Shown here: positions 34,879 through 43,436 of the stretch, in pieces
Layout: the number at the start of each line of letters is the position of its first letter
Position numbering within the stretch: the first letter of the stretch is position 1
Source: Telluribacter humicola
GTDB taxonomy: Bacteria; Bacteroidota; Bacteroidia; Cytophagales; Spirosomataceae
Direction of reading: 5' to 3'
DNA length: 64,000 nucleotides
NCBI RefSeq assembly: GCF_017355935.1
Contig: NZ_JAFIQT010000001.1
Span: 62,001-126,000 of the forward strand
Position numbers and translations under genes: made by a program
Notes under the pieces: model-generated
Told to the model about the DNA's origin: nothing
Seen by the model: only the letters and a program-made list of their open reading frames with translations
The model's database searches: none

Positions 34879-34903
34879 CCTGGCCTGTTTTTCAAAGGCC
34901 AGG
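34879..34903. terminator. hairpin after the aquaporin gene
   Basis: CCTGGCC (34879-34885) and GGCCAGG (34897-34903) with an 11-nt T-rich loop. It is one of two hairpins nested inside the heptamer-bounded element at 34843-35022. Confidence 0.5.
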
Positions 34904-34938
34904 AACCATGGTGAAATAAGTAGGTACTACCTAAAGCT

Positions 34939-34975
34939 ACAGCGCCCGAGCCTGTATGACAGGTCCGGGCGCTGT
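34939..34975. terminator. GC-rich hairpin in the aquaporin/M16 gap
   Basis: A 10-bp outer stem (34939-34948 with 34966-34975) encloses a second 4-bp stem (34951-34954 with 34960-34963). It is very stable but has no T-run, and it is shared by the two convergent genes. Confidence 0.5.
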
Positions 34976-35001
34976 ACTATATAGGGCTTAATATAAAGTT
35001 G

Positions 35002-35022
35002 CTAACGGCTAATAACTAACCA
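35002..35022 (-). repeat. TTAGnnn heptamer array (right arm, inverted)
   Basis: CTAA begins at 35002, 35009 and 35016 (TTAG on the minus strand every 7 bp), directly against the stop codon of the M16 homologue (35023-35025). It mirrors the left arm at 34843-34870. Confidence 0.7.
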
Positions 35023-36306
35023 CTATTTTCCCCCAACCACTACCTCAGTCAGGTCTTCTTGTTGGAGGTAGTGGTTAGCCATCTGCTGAATATCTTCGGC
35101 GGTAGTAGCGTGAATCTGCTCAATATATCGGTCAAAGAAGTCGGTTGGTAGTTCGTCAAGGAGCAGTATTTTCTGGCGGTCTGCAACCTCAAAAGCCGTA
35201 TTAAGCGATCCGGCAAATTCACCTGCCATAAAGTTTTTTACGTTTTGTAGCTCATCATCCGGTACGGGCTGTGTCTGCAGGATGTTTATCTCCTTTCTGA
35301 TCTCGTCCAGCGTCTGTTGCGTAAATTCTTTCTTTACATCGGTACCAATGGTGAAGTAGCCATCGTGCCGAAGCGTGACAACACTGGACGAAATACCATA
35401 GGTAAGACCTTTCTCCTCCCGGATGTTCTTCATGAGCCGCGACCCGAAGTACCCCCCCAGGATCTCATTCGTCACGAGCATTTTGAAATAGTCAGGGTGC
35501 TTGCGGGTGAACAGTCGCTTGCCCAGCCGGATCGACGACTGTAAGCTTTCTGCCTTTTCGGTTAACGAGGCGCCACCTACTGCCGGTAAGGCTGAATAGT
35601 CCAGTTCCGTTTCGGATGGAGTTACAAGCCCCTGAACCTGCCCCAGGTACTGATTAACCAGTTGGATCTCCTGCTGCCCTACCTGCCCCGACAGGATCAT
35701 GCGGTAGCTGCTGTTCCGGATGTGCTGCTCGTAATGCGCCTGAGCGGCTTCTCTGCTTAGTTGATCAATCTGCTCTTCGCTTTGGCCGCGGCCGTATGGA
35801 TGCTCGGTGCCGTACAGGCTGGCCCGCAGCTGTCGGGTAGCCAGGTAGGCGTTTTTCTCCTGATTGACACGCAGGTTCTGTAACGTAATATTCTGAAGGT
35901 CCTCCCACTCTTTCTCCGGAAAAGTAGCCGAGGCTATTAGTTCCTGCACCAGAGGCAGTACCTCGGGTAGAAAGCGGGCCAGGCAGTACACGACTATACC
36001 GGCGCGATCAGCGGAGTGCGTCATTTCGGTAAAAGCTCCTACGTAATCAAAGGCTTCGCTTATACCGGCGGAGCTACGCGTCAGGGTACCTTCAGTCAGC
36101 ATCTTAATGGCAAAGTAAGAGGCACCGGGCTGTGACTCGTACCAGGTACCGGCCTCGAAGATACATTCCAGCCTGATGACGGGCTGTTCGCCAATATTGA
36201 TAACGTGTAAAGCTATACCATTATCAAGTGTAATAGTCTCGGCATCGGGCAGATGTATAGAGCGGATGATGCGGTAAGAGGGAGCGATGGTTCTATCTAG
36301 TTGCAT
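35023..36306 (-). CDS. M16 peptidase homologue lacking the zinc motif
   Basis: A 427-residue protein with the two-lobed M16 (pitrilysin/processing-peptidase) fold. The substrate-binding end is recognisable (LTRSSAGISEAFDYVGAF, GSRLMKNIREEKGLTYGISS, with the conserved R/Y). Where active members have HxxEH, this one reads ASYFAIKMLTEGT, so all three zinc ligands are lost and it should not be a protease. Such subunits normally pair with an active M16 partner, but none is adjacent. ATG 36306 is used; the frame extends four codons to a TTG. It is separated from porV by a terminator. Confidence 0.8.
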   Translation of the reverse strand: MQLDRTIAPSYRIIRSIHLPDAETITLDNGIALHVINIGEQPVIRLECIFEAGTWYESQPGASYFAIKMLTEGTLTRSSAGISEAFDYVGAFTEMTHSADRAGIVVYCLARFLPEVLPLVQELIASATFPEKEWEDLQNITLQNLRVNQEKNAYLATRQLRASLYGTEHPYGRGQSEEQIDQLSREAAQAHYEQHIRNSSYRMILSGQVGQQEIQLVNQYLGQVQGLVTPSETELDYSALPAVGGASLTEKAESLQSSIRLGKRLFTRKHPDYFKMLVTNEILGGYFGSRLMKNIREEKGLTYGISSSVVTLRHDGYFTIGTDVKKEFTQQTLDEIRKEINILQTQPVPDDELQNVKNFMAGEFAGSLNTAFEVADRQKILLLDELPTDFFDRYIEQIHATTAEDIQQMANHYLQQEDLTEVVVGGK

Positions 36307-36326
36307 AGGCGTAGTCAAGAAGGCTA

Positions 36327-36363
36327 TAAAAAACGAATGACATCCTAAGGGGACGTCATTCGT
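36327..36363 (-). terminator. terminator after porV
   Basis: A 9-bp stem (36333-36341 with 36355-36363) extended by an inner 3-bp stem after one mismatch. On the minus strand it is followed by a run of six T. Confidence 0.8.
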
Positions 36364-36402
36364 ACTACTATAAAAACTCTGCCGTAGCAGATTTAGTTCT
36401 GA

Positions 36403-37596
36403 TTATTCATCCACCTCATTCAGTCCGGCTACGCTCTTCTTATTCAGACTCATTGAGAGGGAGAGGCGCAGGGTTTGGGCGAGTGGGCTACCCTGACGTA
36501 CCGGCATCAGGTAAGCAAAGTCAAGTGCGTACTTCTCCTGAAAACGGAGACCAAAACCAGCCGTAAAAAACTTGCGGTCGCCTTTCATACGGCTTTCGCC
36601 AAAGTATCCAAAGCGGGCGGCAAATACATCATTGTACCAGTACTCTACACCGGTTGATAGTGAAATCTCTTTGAGTTCTTCGCCAAATCCGTCGGGGGCG
36701 TCGGCAAAGGAGCCGAAAATACCCGTCATCAGCGGTAGATCACGTGGGTCGCGGCCCCGTACGGCTACGTACTGTCCTGCCTGATATTGCCACACCGGAG
36801 GAGTGGGTACCATCAGCTTATTAGCGTCCAACAGGAAATTGAAGCGGTTGCGACCGTCGGCGGTATAGGATATACCGGTACCTATCTTCAGGTTGGTAGG
36901 AATAAAATAGCGGTCTTCGCTACCGTAGGATACCTTACCTCCCAGGTTAGAAATCATAGCTCCCCACGACCACGTCAGGTTGCTACCCGTTTCCAGATTT
37001 GAAAATTCTTTCTTGTAGTAGGCACTGATATCACCGGCCGCGGTTTGAGCGGGACGTACCGAAAATCCACTCACTACAGCATTACCAGCCAGGTTGGAGT
37101 ACACATATTTCAGCGTCAGACCCATGGAGAAGTTCTGGGAAAGCTGACGGCTATAAGTACCTGCGGCAGCCAGTTCCTGCGCTACAAAGTAGCCTATATT
37201 CATTCCCTGATTGTTGCGTAGATCAATCTCACCATTATTGAAGTAATTTATAGAGAAAGCTACGGCCTGTCCTTTACCCACTTTTTTATAAGCAGAGATA
37301 TAAGACAGAAACATATCATCTACCAGGTTGCGAAGCCAGGGCGTATAAGACACAGATACACCAAAGTCTTTTTCTGCATAAGGAAGTTTGGCAGCGTTCC
37401 AAAACGTAGCGTTAGCGTCAGGGCTAAGAGCGACACCGGCATCACCTAAGGCAGCACTACGGGCATCGGGAGTAAAGTTCAGGAAAGGTAGTGCTATGGA
37501 TGGAATACGCCGGGTGGTGTCGGTGGTAAGCGGTTGAGCAAGTAGACTGCCTGCCCAGAAAATAAATAAAGATAAGCTAACGAAAAAACGTTTCAT
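36403..37596 (-). CDS. porV: type IX secretion outer-membrane protein PorV
   Basis: A 397-residue outer-membrane beta-barrel with a signal peptide ending LLAQ. The diagnostic opening FLNFTPDARSAALGDAGVALSPDANATFWNAAKLPY is that of PorV/LptO (FadL-like fold). PorV shuttles type IX cargo from the translocon to the PorU sortase at the cell surface. Here it lies 109 bp downstream of porU on the same strand, with its own TAnnTTTG element at 37650-37657, so it can be expressed independently as well. Confidence 0.93.
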   Translation of the reverse strand: MKRFFVSLSLFIFWAGSLLAQPLTTDTTRRIPSIALPFLNFTPDARSAALGDAGVALSPDANATFWNAAKLPYAEKDFGVSVSYTPWLRNLVDDMFLSYISAYKKVGKGQAVAFSINYFNNGEIDLRNNQGMNIGYFVAQELAAAGTYSRQLSQNFSMGLTLKYVYSNLAGNAVVSGFSVRPAQTAAGDISAYYKKEFSNLETGSNLTWSWGAMISNLGGKVSYGSEDRYFIPTNLKIGTGISYTADGRNRFNFLLDANKLMVPTPPVWQYQAGQYVAVRGRDPRDLPLMTGIFGSFADAPDGFGEELKEISLSTGVEYWYNDVFAARFGYFGESRMKGDRKFFTAGFGLRFQEKYALDFAYLMPVRQGSPLAQTLRLSLSMSLNKKSVAGLNEVDE

Positions 37597-37649
37597 GTTT
37601 CTTTGGTTTTACTGGCAGAGGCCCGTGGGGTACACTCAGACAGGGAAGT

Positions 37650-37657
37650 CAAAATTA
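37650..37657 (-). promoter_or_regulatory. -7 promoter element of porV
   Basis: TAATTTTG on the minus strand, between the porU stop (37706) and the porV ATG (37596), leaves a leader of roughly 45 nt. Confidence 0.5.
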
Positions 37658-37705
37658 CGACGAAAGTAACAGAATAATTAAATTTTTTACAACAATTCAC
37701 CTCAA

Positions 37706-40700
37706 TCACCGTGCCATAAGCAATTTGCCGGCCCGCCGATCGCTACTGCCATCTTTAACAGAACGAACGGATAGCTCATACAGGTACGTGCCAGGGACAA
37801 CAGGTAATGATAGCAACGTTTCGGGCTGTAAAGCCTCACGTATAGTTTTTTCACTTGTATAATATATCCAGCGGTAGGTACATAAAGTTTGGCCGGATAC
37901 GCTAAAGATCCGAAAAAAGACCTCGATGTCTTCACTGTCACGGGTATGTTCTAACTCAAACGACAGCTGTTCCTGGAAGGGGTTAGGAAATACAATGGCT
38001 CGGGTAAGTTTGATGCCGGATTCAGGTCCGACTATGAAACGCAACGTTGATTCGGAGGAGTTAGTATACGTATCCCATATTTTTACGTGTACGGTATATT
38101 CGCCCGGAGGAAGCAGTCCCAGCGGGAATCGGATGGTACCTTTTCGGTAGTCGTCGGTTTGGGTAACGAAATATTCGTTTAGTACAAATGTGATAGAGTC
38201 ATTCAACGTAGCCAGCAGCTCATGTCCCAGCCCGGCCTGCGATATATTGATACCGCTTTCGTCGGCGGCTTCGATCCAGAGTACTGACGAGGCAGGCACT
38301 ACCTGCCCATCCCGGAAGCTGCTGTCGTTGAGGTACGCCCTGATCTGGGGCGGGGTGCGGTCCGACAGCTCATTTTTGCTACCACCTACCACGATTCCTA
38401 ACTGCCCGGCAGCATCATGAAGGCTATCTTTGCTGACGGCATACACACTGACCCGCCCTTCGCCCAGCCGGTAGTCAATATTACGGGGGACCACAAACTC
38501 TACATTGAAGCGGCCGTTCCTGACGCTAACCATACCATCAAAAAGTCGGCTACGGTATTCGCTGTAAGTAGCGGCGGTACTTTCGGAGCCTGCGGTCCGG
38601 AAACTGACAGGTTTATCAAACAGGGTTACACGGGCCATCCCCTCAAAAGTACTTTCGGCCGATGAGGAGCCTCGTTCAGCTACCAGGCCCTCCAGCTTCA
38701 CCTTTTGGAGCGCACGTAGCGTATCAGGCAGAGCTGCCCACTGTATCTCGTACCCGGGCCGGGCCAGCCGCATGGAAGGATCTCCGAGCAGCGTAAAGTT
38801 TCGGTTCAGGCTACCGCTGAGGCTCCTGTTCTTTGTGAGCCGGACTATGTCGCCCATTCGTCCACCGGCCCCCACCGCAGCCATAGCTTCGTAGAAGGCT
38901 TTATTCAATGAGAAATTAGTACTGGCAAAAACGGGCCGCGTAGTAGTAACAGCCCCAATGGCCGCTCCCCGTGGGCTCAGTACCATAAGTTCCGCTCCTG
39001 ATACCAGTGCGGGATCGTCATAGCGCCCAAATTCGCAGGTAGCCGTGACGAGCAGGGGCATATTGTTGTACCCGCGTAGTGATAGCATATCCGACAGCAT
39101 CAGTACCTGCTCCTCGGCCCAGCCACTGATGCCACCGTGCCCGGTGTAGTTCAGGATCAGGGTACCTTCCTCCACACTTCGGCGGACAGCCGCATTGAGA
39201 TCAGGTGCCTTAGGTCCCTCCGAAGTAGTAAGTTGCGAAAAAGCATCTATAAACAGACGCTGGGGGAGCAGGTAGGATTGCGTGAGCCCGGCCAGTTCGT
39301 CGGCGTGCTGCTGGTGAATATTGCCATCGCCATCGTCGGCCACAAAGCTGATGCGGTTACGCCAGGCACCTTTAGTTCGGGGAGAGGTATCATAATAGAC
39401 TAGTTTATCCACCATAGTACGAGCCTCTTCGGCTGTTTTGGCGGGTAGGCGGCCAATGCCTATCTCTAAGGTATGGTCACCGGCTGTGGATTCCTGCCAT
39501 TCTCCTTCACTGTTCTCCAGAAATCCGAAGTAGTCATCCGATGAGTAGGTGAATACCGGATGCAGCGATTCACGACTTTCGTAGACCGGTACCCAGTTCT
39601 GCTGTTGGGCTGGCGATAGGGTACGGTTGCGATTGCGGTAGTCGTAGGTGGCGTCGCCAAACAGCAGGAGGTACTTCAGTTTGTCTGGAGCCTTTTGATA
39701 GAGGTGCCGCACAAAATCACGAATAGCCGATACATCAGCCCGTCCAGCCGAGTACGCATTATATACCTGATCGGTAGTGACTACCTGTACATCCAGCCTA
39801 TCGTGCTGCCTCCGGTGTTGTGCCAGGCGCTGGGCCTCTGTCTCCCAGGCTTTGGCGGTCACAATAAGCAGATCAGGTACTGGACTATTAGTTATTTGCT
39901 GATTAGGAACATGCTGCCACGCCAGTGGGTCAAGGGCCTGCTGCGGGAGGAAGCCCACGTAAGTACGCACCTGCCGTCCCCCCTGCGCCCTAAAATGCGC
40001 TATACCTGCCGAAGTTCGCTGTAGCAGGGCCTGGTGCGGAGAATGGGGCACCGTGACATCCCACCAGAGCCAGTCGGAGGAGTTGACTTGTATGCGGTAT
40101 AGTACTGTATCACTTGTAGCGGGCAAAAATCGGTATACCTGCTGGCCGTCATACTGCTGAAGGCGCCGCTTAGCCTGCAGGGCTATATAATCCAGGTAAG
40201 CCTGAGCGTTGGCCTGGCCGTTTTTATCAAACTGTACCCCTACTGTAAAAGCAGACGGAGGAGAAGCGGGCACCTGGTAGAAGTAGTCTTTTTCGGCTAT
40301 CTGGGCCCGGAGGTCATAGCGGTAGGTAGATACCGTTCCTACGGGCTGCTCGCCTACCTCCTGCCCATTGACCTGCCAGCGAAAGCGGGTAGCTACCTGA
40401 GCCGAGGCGATGGCTCGGGTCCAAAGCCGGGCTTCGGTACCGGGTACTATGCCGGGCAAGGGGATCGAAAGATTTAGCTGGCCGTTCAGACCCAGGTATT
40501 CGCCCCACCATTCCCGGCCCGATTGCAGCAGATTGACTGACTCCTCCTCATGAAACCAATAGTCATCAAACTGATCTACAGTTTTACCGCCTTCCACGCT
40601 TACACTTTCGGTACCCATAACGCGTAATCCGGGAGCTTTGCCCTGCGTCAGGAAGTAATAGGTTGTATCGGCGTAGTAGTTGATCTGGTGTCGGAAACCA

Positions 40701-41113
40701 GCTCGGGCGGAGTCATAAAGTACTTGATGAGGGGCTTCAGCGTAGAAATATAGCATATCACTTTCGTCAAACCGGCCATCTTCCTGTCCGGTAACCCATA
40801 CTGCGTTTTGAGTAAGGCCCTGGGGGCGGGGGGTACTATTAGCCTGCGGAAGCATTGCTCCTCCATTCCCATACAACTGTAAGTACTGAGGGTTCAGCGT
40901 AGTCAGGTCAAAGCCCATCTTACGCAACAGAGCCGCATTGATCTTGTAGATACCGGTTTGGGTGGAACTTAGCCTGCGCCAGCTACCTTCTGTAAGTGCA
41001 GCGGCTGGCTGGGCCTGTATAGTGGCAGTCAGTAAGCTCCAGACCAGTACCCAGAGCGGCACTACGTAGCGTATGTTATTCAGGACAAAGTTCACTTTGT
41101 TCCACCAGCGCAT
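37706..41113 (-). CDS. porU: type IX secretion sortase PorU (C25 peptidase)
   Basis: A 1135-residue surface sortase that removes the C-terminal targeting domain of secreted proteins and attaches them to lipopolysaccharide. A signal peptide (ending IQAQ) precedes a long beta-rich N-terminal region. The gingipain-like catalytic domain has His659 (NYTGHGGISGWAEE) and Cys693 (TATCEFGRYDDP); this His-Cys spacing agrees with known PorU proteins. Ig-like strands and a C-terminal beta-sandwich end in a PNPF-type sorting-like domain. ATG 41113 is preferred to the upstream in-frame ATG 41185, because the latter only adds sequence overlapping the SprT-like gene and displaces the signal peptide. Confidence 0.93.
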   Translation of the reverse strand: MRWWNKVNFVLNNIRYVVPLWVLVWSLLTATIQAQPAAALTEGSWRRLSSTQTGIYKINAALLRKMGFDLTTLNPQYLQLYGNGGAMLPQANSTPRPQGLTQNAVWVTGQEDGRFDESDMLYFYAEAPHQVLYDSARAGFRHQINYYADTTYYFLTQGKAPGLRVMGTESVSVEGGKTVDQFDDYWFHEEESVNLLQSGREWWGEYLGLNGQLNLSIPLPGIVPGTEARLWTRAIASAQVATRFRWQVNGQEVGEQPVGTVSTYRYDLRAQIAEKDYFYQVPASPPSAFTVGVQFDKNGQANAQAYLDYIALQAKRRLQQYDGQQVYRFLPATSDTVLYRIQVNSSDWLWWDVTVPHSPHQALLQRTSAGIAHFRAQGGRQVRTYVGFLPQQALDPLAWQHVPNQQITNSPVPDLLIVTAKAWETEAQRLAQHRRQHDRLDVQVVTTDQVYNAYSAGRADVSAIRDFVRHLYQKAPDKLKYLLLFGDATYDYRNRNRTLSPAQQQNWVPVYESRESLHPVFTYSSDDYFGFLENSEGEWQESTAGDHTLEIGIGRLPAKTAEEARTMVDKLVYYDTSPRTKGAWRNRISFVADDGDGNIHQQHADELAGLTQSYLLPQRLFIDAFSQLTTSEGPKAPDLNAAVRRSVEEGTLILNYTGHGGISGWAEEQVLMLSDMLSLRGYNNMPLLVTATCEFGRYDDPALVSGAELMVLSPRGAAIGAVTTTRPVFASTNFSLNKAFYEAMAAVGAGGRMGDIVRLTKNRSLSGSLNRNFTLLGDPSMRLARPGYEIQWAALPDTLRALQKVKLEGLVAERGSSSAESTFEGMARVTLFDKPVSFRTAGSESTAATYSEYRSRLFDGMVSVRNGRFNVEFVVPRNIDYRLGEGRVSVYAVSKDSLHDAAGQLGIVVGGSKNELSDRTPPQIRAYLNDSSFRDGQVVPASSVLWIEAADESGINISQAGLGHELLATLNDSITFVLNEYFVTQTDDYRKGTIRFPLGLLPPGEYTVHVKIWDTYTNSSESTLRFIVGPESGIKLTRAIVFPNPFQEQLSFELEHTRDSEDIEVFFRIFSVSGQTLCTYRWIYYTSEKTIREALQPETLLSLPVVPGTYLYELSVRSVKDGSSDRRAGKLLMAR

Positions 41114-41708
41114 GGGCAGGAATGGTATAGCGGCGTTGTGATGCCTTTTCGGTGCAGAGTACACGGGTACGGCGTAAGGCGCCACGAATAAATTCTCTCT
41201 TTTGAAAAACGAAAACAGCGCCTTCGCTTAGGTGCATCAGGGGCATTTTATTATTTTCTCCGGCCGTATCATATTGCTTAAGGGCCAGCAGCAAAGCAGG
41301 ATCGCTTCCGGTCGATGCCTTTGGATTTAAAGCATACTGCTGCAGAGGGCGGAGAATGTCCGCCGGAAGTATCTGTTCATGAAGTATAGGTTGCAGCAGA
41401 GCACTGAATAGGGTCTTCCATTCAGGTCCGTGGGGAGCTACCTTTTTGCGGTACATTCGTCCGGAGTATTGACGGTATACGGCACAGTGAGCTACTTCGT
41501 GAATGTAAGTAATCAGAAAGCTATAGGAGTTGAGGTTGGCATTGACCGTGATGCGAGGTCGCTCTTTAGGACGGACCATAAAATCACCAAGGCGACTCTG
41601 GCGGGGACGTGATATGTGCAGGTCAAAATCATACTGCCGCCAGAGCTGCTCACAATAGGCTAGTGTAGCAGAGGGAAGATATGTGGCTAAAACGGTCGCT
41701 ATTTCCAT
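41076..41708 (-). CDS. SprT-like zinc metallopeptidase domain protein
   Basis: A 210-residue protein with an SprT/Spartan-like fold. The zinc motif is His70-Glu71-x-x-His74 (ITYIHEVAHCAVYRQY). The downstream APHGPEWKTLF supplies the third His. It has an N-terminal helix and a C-terminal region with a Cys near SELCPE, but no obvious zinc-ribbon. It is probably cytosolic, as no signal is seen. SprT relatives in eukaryotes cleave DNA-protein crosslinks; the bacterial role is unknown. Its 3' end overlaps the start of porU by 38 bp, which links it to the secretion operon. Confidence 0.78.
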   Translation of the reverse strand: MEIATVLATYLPSATLAYCEQLWRQYDFDLHISRPRQSRLGDFMVRPKERPRITVNANLNSYSFLITYIHEVAHCAVYRQYSGRMYRKKVAPHGPEWKTLFSALLQPILHEQILPADILRPLQQYALNPKASTGSDPALLLALKQYDTAGENNKMPLMHLSEGAVFVFQKREFIRGALRRTRVLCTEKASQRRYTIPAHALVEQSELCPE

Positions 41709-41715
41709 GCCCTGA

Positions 41716-41748
41716 ATAAAAAAAGAAGCCTTATTTGCATAAGGCTTC
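41716..41748 (-). terminator. terminator after the 60-residue lipoprotein
   Basis: A 10-bp perfect stem (41725-41734 with 41739-41748) with a 4-nt loop, followed on the minus strand by seven T. Confidence 0.88.
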
Positions 41749-41774
41749 CCATTTCTTTAGACTTTCGTCAATAA

Positions 41775-41957
41775 TTAGCGAATAGTATCGCTAGTCATTG
41801 TAGTATCCATAGCCATTGTGTCAGCAGCCATTGTGTCTACAATAGCAGTGTCAACGCTAACTGCAGTTGTGTCAGCAGCTTCTTCTGAAGGCTTGCTTGT
41901 ACAAGCAGCGAAAGTTACCATTGTAGCTACGAAAGCGAATGCAAGTACTTTTTTCAT
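41775..41957 (-). CDS. 60-residue acidic Thr/Asp-repeat lipoprotein
   Basis: A tiny lipoprotein. The signal MKKVLAFAFVATMVTFAAC ends in a lipobox Cys at residue 19. The mature part of about 41 residues is built from Asp-Thr repeats (DTTAVSVDTAIVDT, then MAADTMAMDTTMTSDT). ATG 41957 is chosen over an upstream in-frame ATG at 42014, because a TAnnTTTG element (41986-41993) lies between them and the lipoprotein signal begins here. It has its own promoter and terminator, so it is a single-gene unit. Similar small Thr/Asp-rich lipoproteins occur in Cytophagales, without known function. Confidence 0.75.
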   Translation of the reverse strand: MKKVLAFAFVATMVTFAACTSKPSEEAADTTAVSVDTAIVDTMAADTMAMDTTMTSDTIR

Positions 41958-41985
41958 TTTTTGCGGTGTTTTAAGGTTTGTGCTA

Positions 41986-41993
41986 CAAAAGTA
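41986..41993 (-). promoter_or_regulatory. -7 promoter element of the small lipoprotein
   Basis: TACTTTTG on the minus strand, 28 bp before the ATG at 41957. It rules against the longer start at 42014. Confidence 0.6.
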
Positions 41994-42109
41994 GTACAAA
42001 AATGGATAAGTCAATACCTGGATCGTTGTATTTTTCTAAGAACTTAAAAATTCCTTAGAAAATAATGTGATAGCTAGAATTTGTACAACAATTACTGCTA
42101 ATAGTAGCA

Positions 42110-42886
42110 TTAGAGGATGCGTTCTGACTGAGTATTAAAGGCTTTTACGGCCTGTGCGACCTCAGGTAACAGATTGGGATTACGCTCGATGCCATTGCCA
42201 ACCACTACCACATCGGCGCCAGCCTCCAGCGCCAGGTAGGCTTTTTCGGCTGTGTTGATTCCTCCACCTACTATAAGCGGGGTTGAAGTAACATCACTGA
42301 CTGCCTTGATCATGGCCGGGGGTACTGGTTCCTGCGCTCCGCTACCGGCATCCAGATACATGTACCGGAGGCCGAGCATTTCACCGGCCAGAGCGGTGCA
42401 GGCGGCAACGCTGGGCTTATCACGTGGGATAGGAATGGTATTACTTATATAGGATACGGTAGTGAGCTTGCCGCTTTCAACCAGCATGTAGCCGGTAGGG
42501 AGTATCTCGATTCCGCTCTTGCGCAAAATAGGTGCCGCAATCACATGCTGACCGATGAGCAGCTCGGGATTGCGACCTGATATTAAAGACAGTAGCAGGA
42601 TAGCGTCGGCTGAAGGATCGATATGCAAACTACTACCCGGAAACAGAATCGCAGGGATTGGAGTATGGGCATGAATGGCTGCAATCAATTGGTCAATAGC
42701 ATAATGAGTAACCAGGCTACCTCCAACGAAGAAAAAATCTACCCCCTCACCTTGAGCGTATTGCAGAAAGTCCGGGAAAGTAGCTATGTCGACCTTATCA
42801 GGGTCCAGGAGTACAGCAAAAGACTTTCTGCCTTCAGCCTGCTTTTCCGTGAGTAATGTCGATATATTATAGTTCGCTTTGTGCAT
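42110..42886 (-). CDS. geranylgeranylglyceryl/heptaprenylglyceryl phosphate synthase
   Basis: A 258-residue TIM-barrel of the PcrB/GGGPS family, which joins a prenyl diphosphate to glycerol-1-phosphate. Visible motifs: FAVLLDPDK at the N-terminus, DFFFVGGSLVTH, FPGSSLHI, YMYLDAGSGAQEPVP (prenyl pocket) and LIVGGGINTAEKA (phosphate loop). In archaea this makes membrane ether lipids; Bacteroidota carry group II homologues whose product use is not settled. The gene's start overlaps the end of the next small membrane-protein gene by 20 bp, so they are co-expressed. Confidence 0.9.
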   Translation of the reverse strand: MHKANYNISTLLTEKQAEGRKSFAVLLDPDKVDIATFPDFLQYAQGEGVDFFFVGGSLVTHYAIDQLIAAIHAHTPIPAILFPGSSLHIDPSADAILLLSLISGRNPELLIGQHVIAAPILRKSGIEILPTGYMLVESGKLTTVSYISNTIPIPRDKPSVAACTALAGEMLGLRYMYLDAGSGAQEPVPPAMIKAVSDVTSTPLIVGGGINTAEKAYLALEAGADVVVVGNGIERNPNLLPEVAQAVKAFNTQSERIL

Positions 42887-43256
42887 TCGTAGTATGCTCT
42901 GCTTCCAAAAAATCTGTTAGCCTTTTGCGTGCCCAGGCCAGGGCCATTGATAAGGCCACGCCCTTTAAAGTACTTCCTAAAGTGCTGCTATTGCTTTCTT
43001 TACGAGGTTTATCTGCGGATGGTTTATTTTCGGCAGGAAGTAAGGCCTCCATAGCCAGATATACGCCAGCTACTACTCCACCGATTACTAAAGCATGCTT
43101 ACCGTAATAAAGAGTATCATCTTTTACCTCATCCCACTGGGCTTCGATCTGTGCCCGGTAGTGCTCTGCCAGTGCTTGTAATTTTCTCTTCTGTTCCTCA
43201 GTATCAAACGAAAAAGGCTGATAGGTGGATGTTGCATCATTAAGCGTGAAACTCAT
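42867..43256 (-). CDS. small hypothetical membrane protein linked to the GGGPS gene
   Basis: A 129-residue protein. The N-terminal half is charged and helical (FDTEEQKRKLQALAEHYRAQIEAQWDEVKDD). A hydrophobic segment (about residues 53-72) follows, then a Ser/Lys-rich linker and a C-terminal amphipathic helix. I know no family for it. It overlaps the prenylglyceryl-phosphate synthase gene by 20 bp, and this coupling is the only hint to its role, perhaps envelope-related. Confidence 0.65.
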   Translation of the reverse strand: MSFTLNDATSTYQPFSFDTEEQKRKLQALAEHYRAQIEAQWDEVKDDTLYYGKHALVIGGVVAGVYLAMEALLPAENKPSADKPRKESNSSTLGSTLKGVALSMALAWARKRLTDFLEAEHTTNAQSEL

Positions 43257-43436
43257 CGGGTAAGCGTACGTTAGTAGCGTTTGGGGCTAAAATTAAAGAA
43301 AAGTAACGAATTGAACGAAAAACGGGTGGTATGGTCTCTCTAATTAGTACTATGCCTACCCTGCCCGCTGTACTATTCTGCTATAGTCAGTTGCATGGTG
43401 TAAGGAGGGGCTGAAGTCTTCGACTTATTGCAAAGC

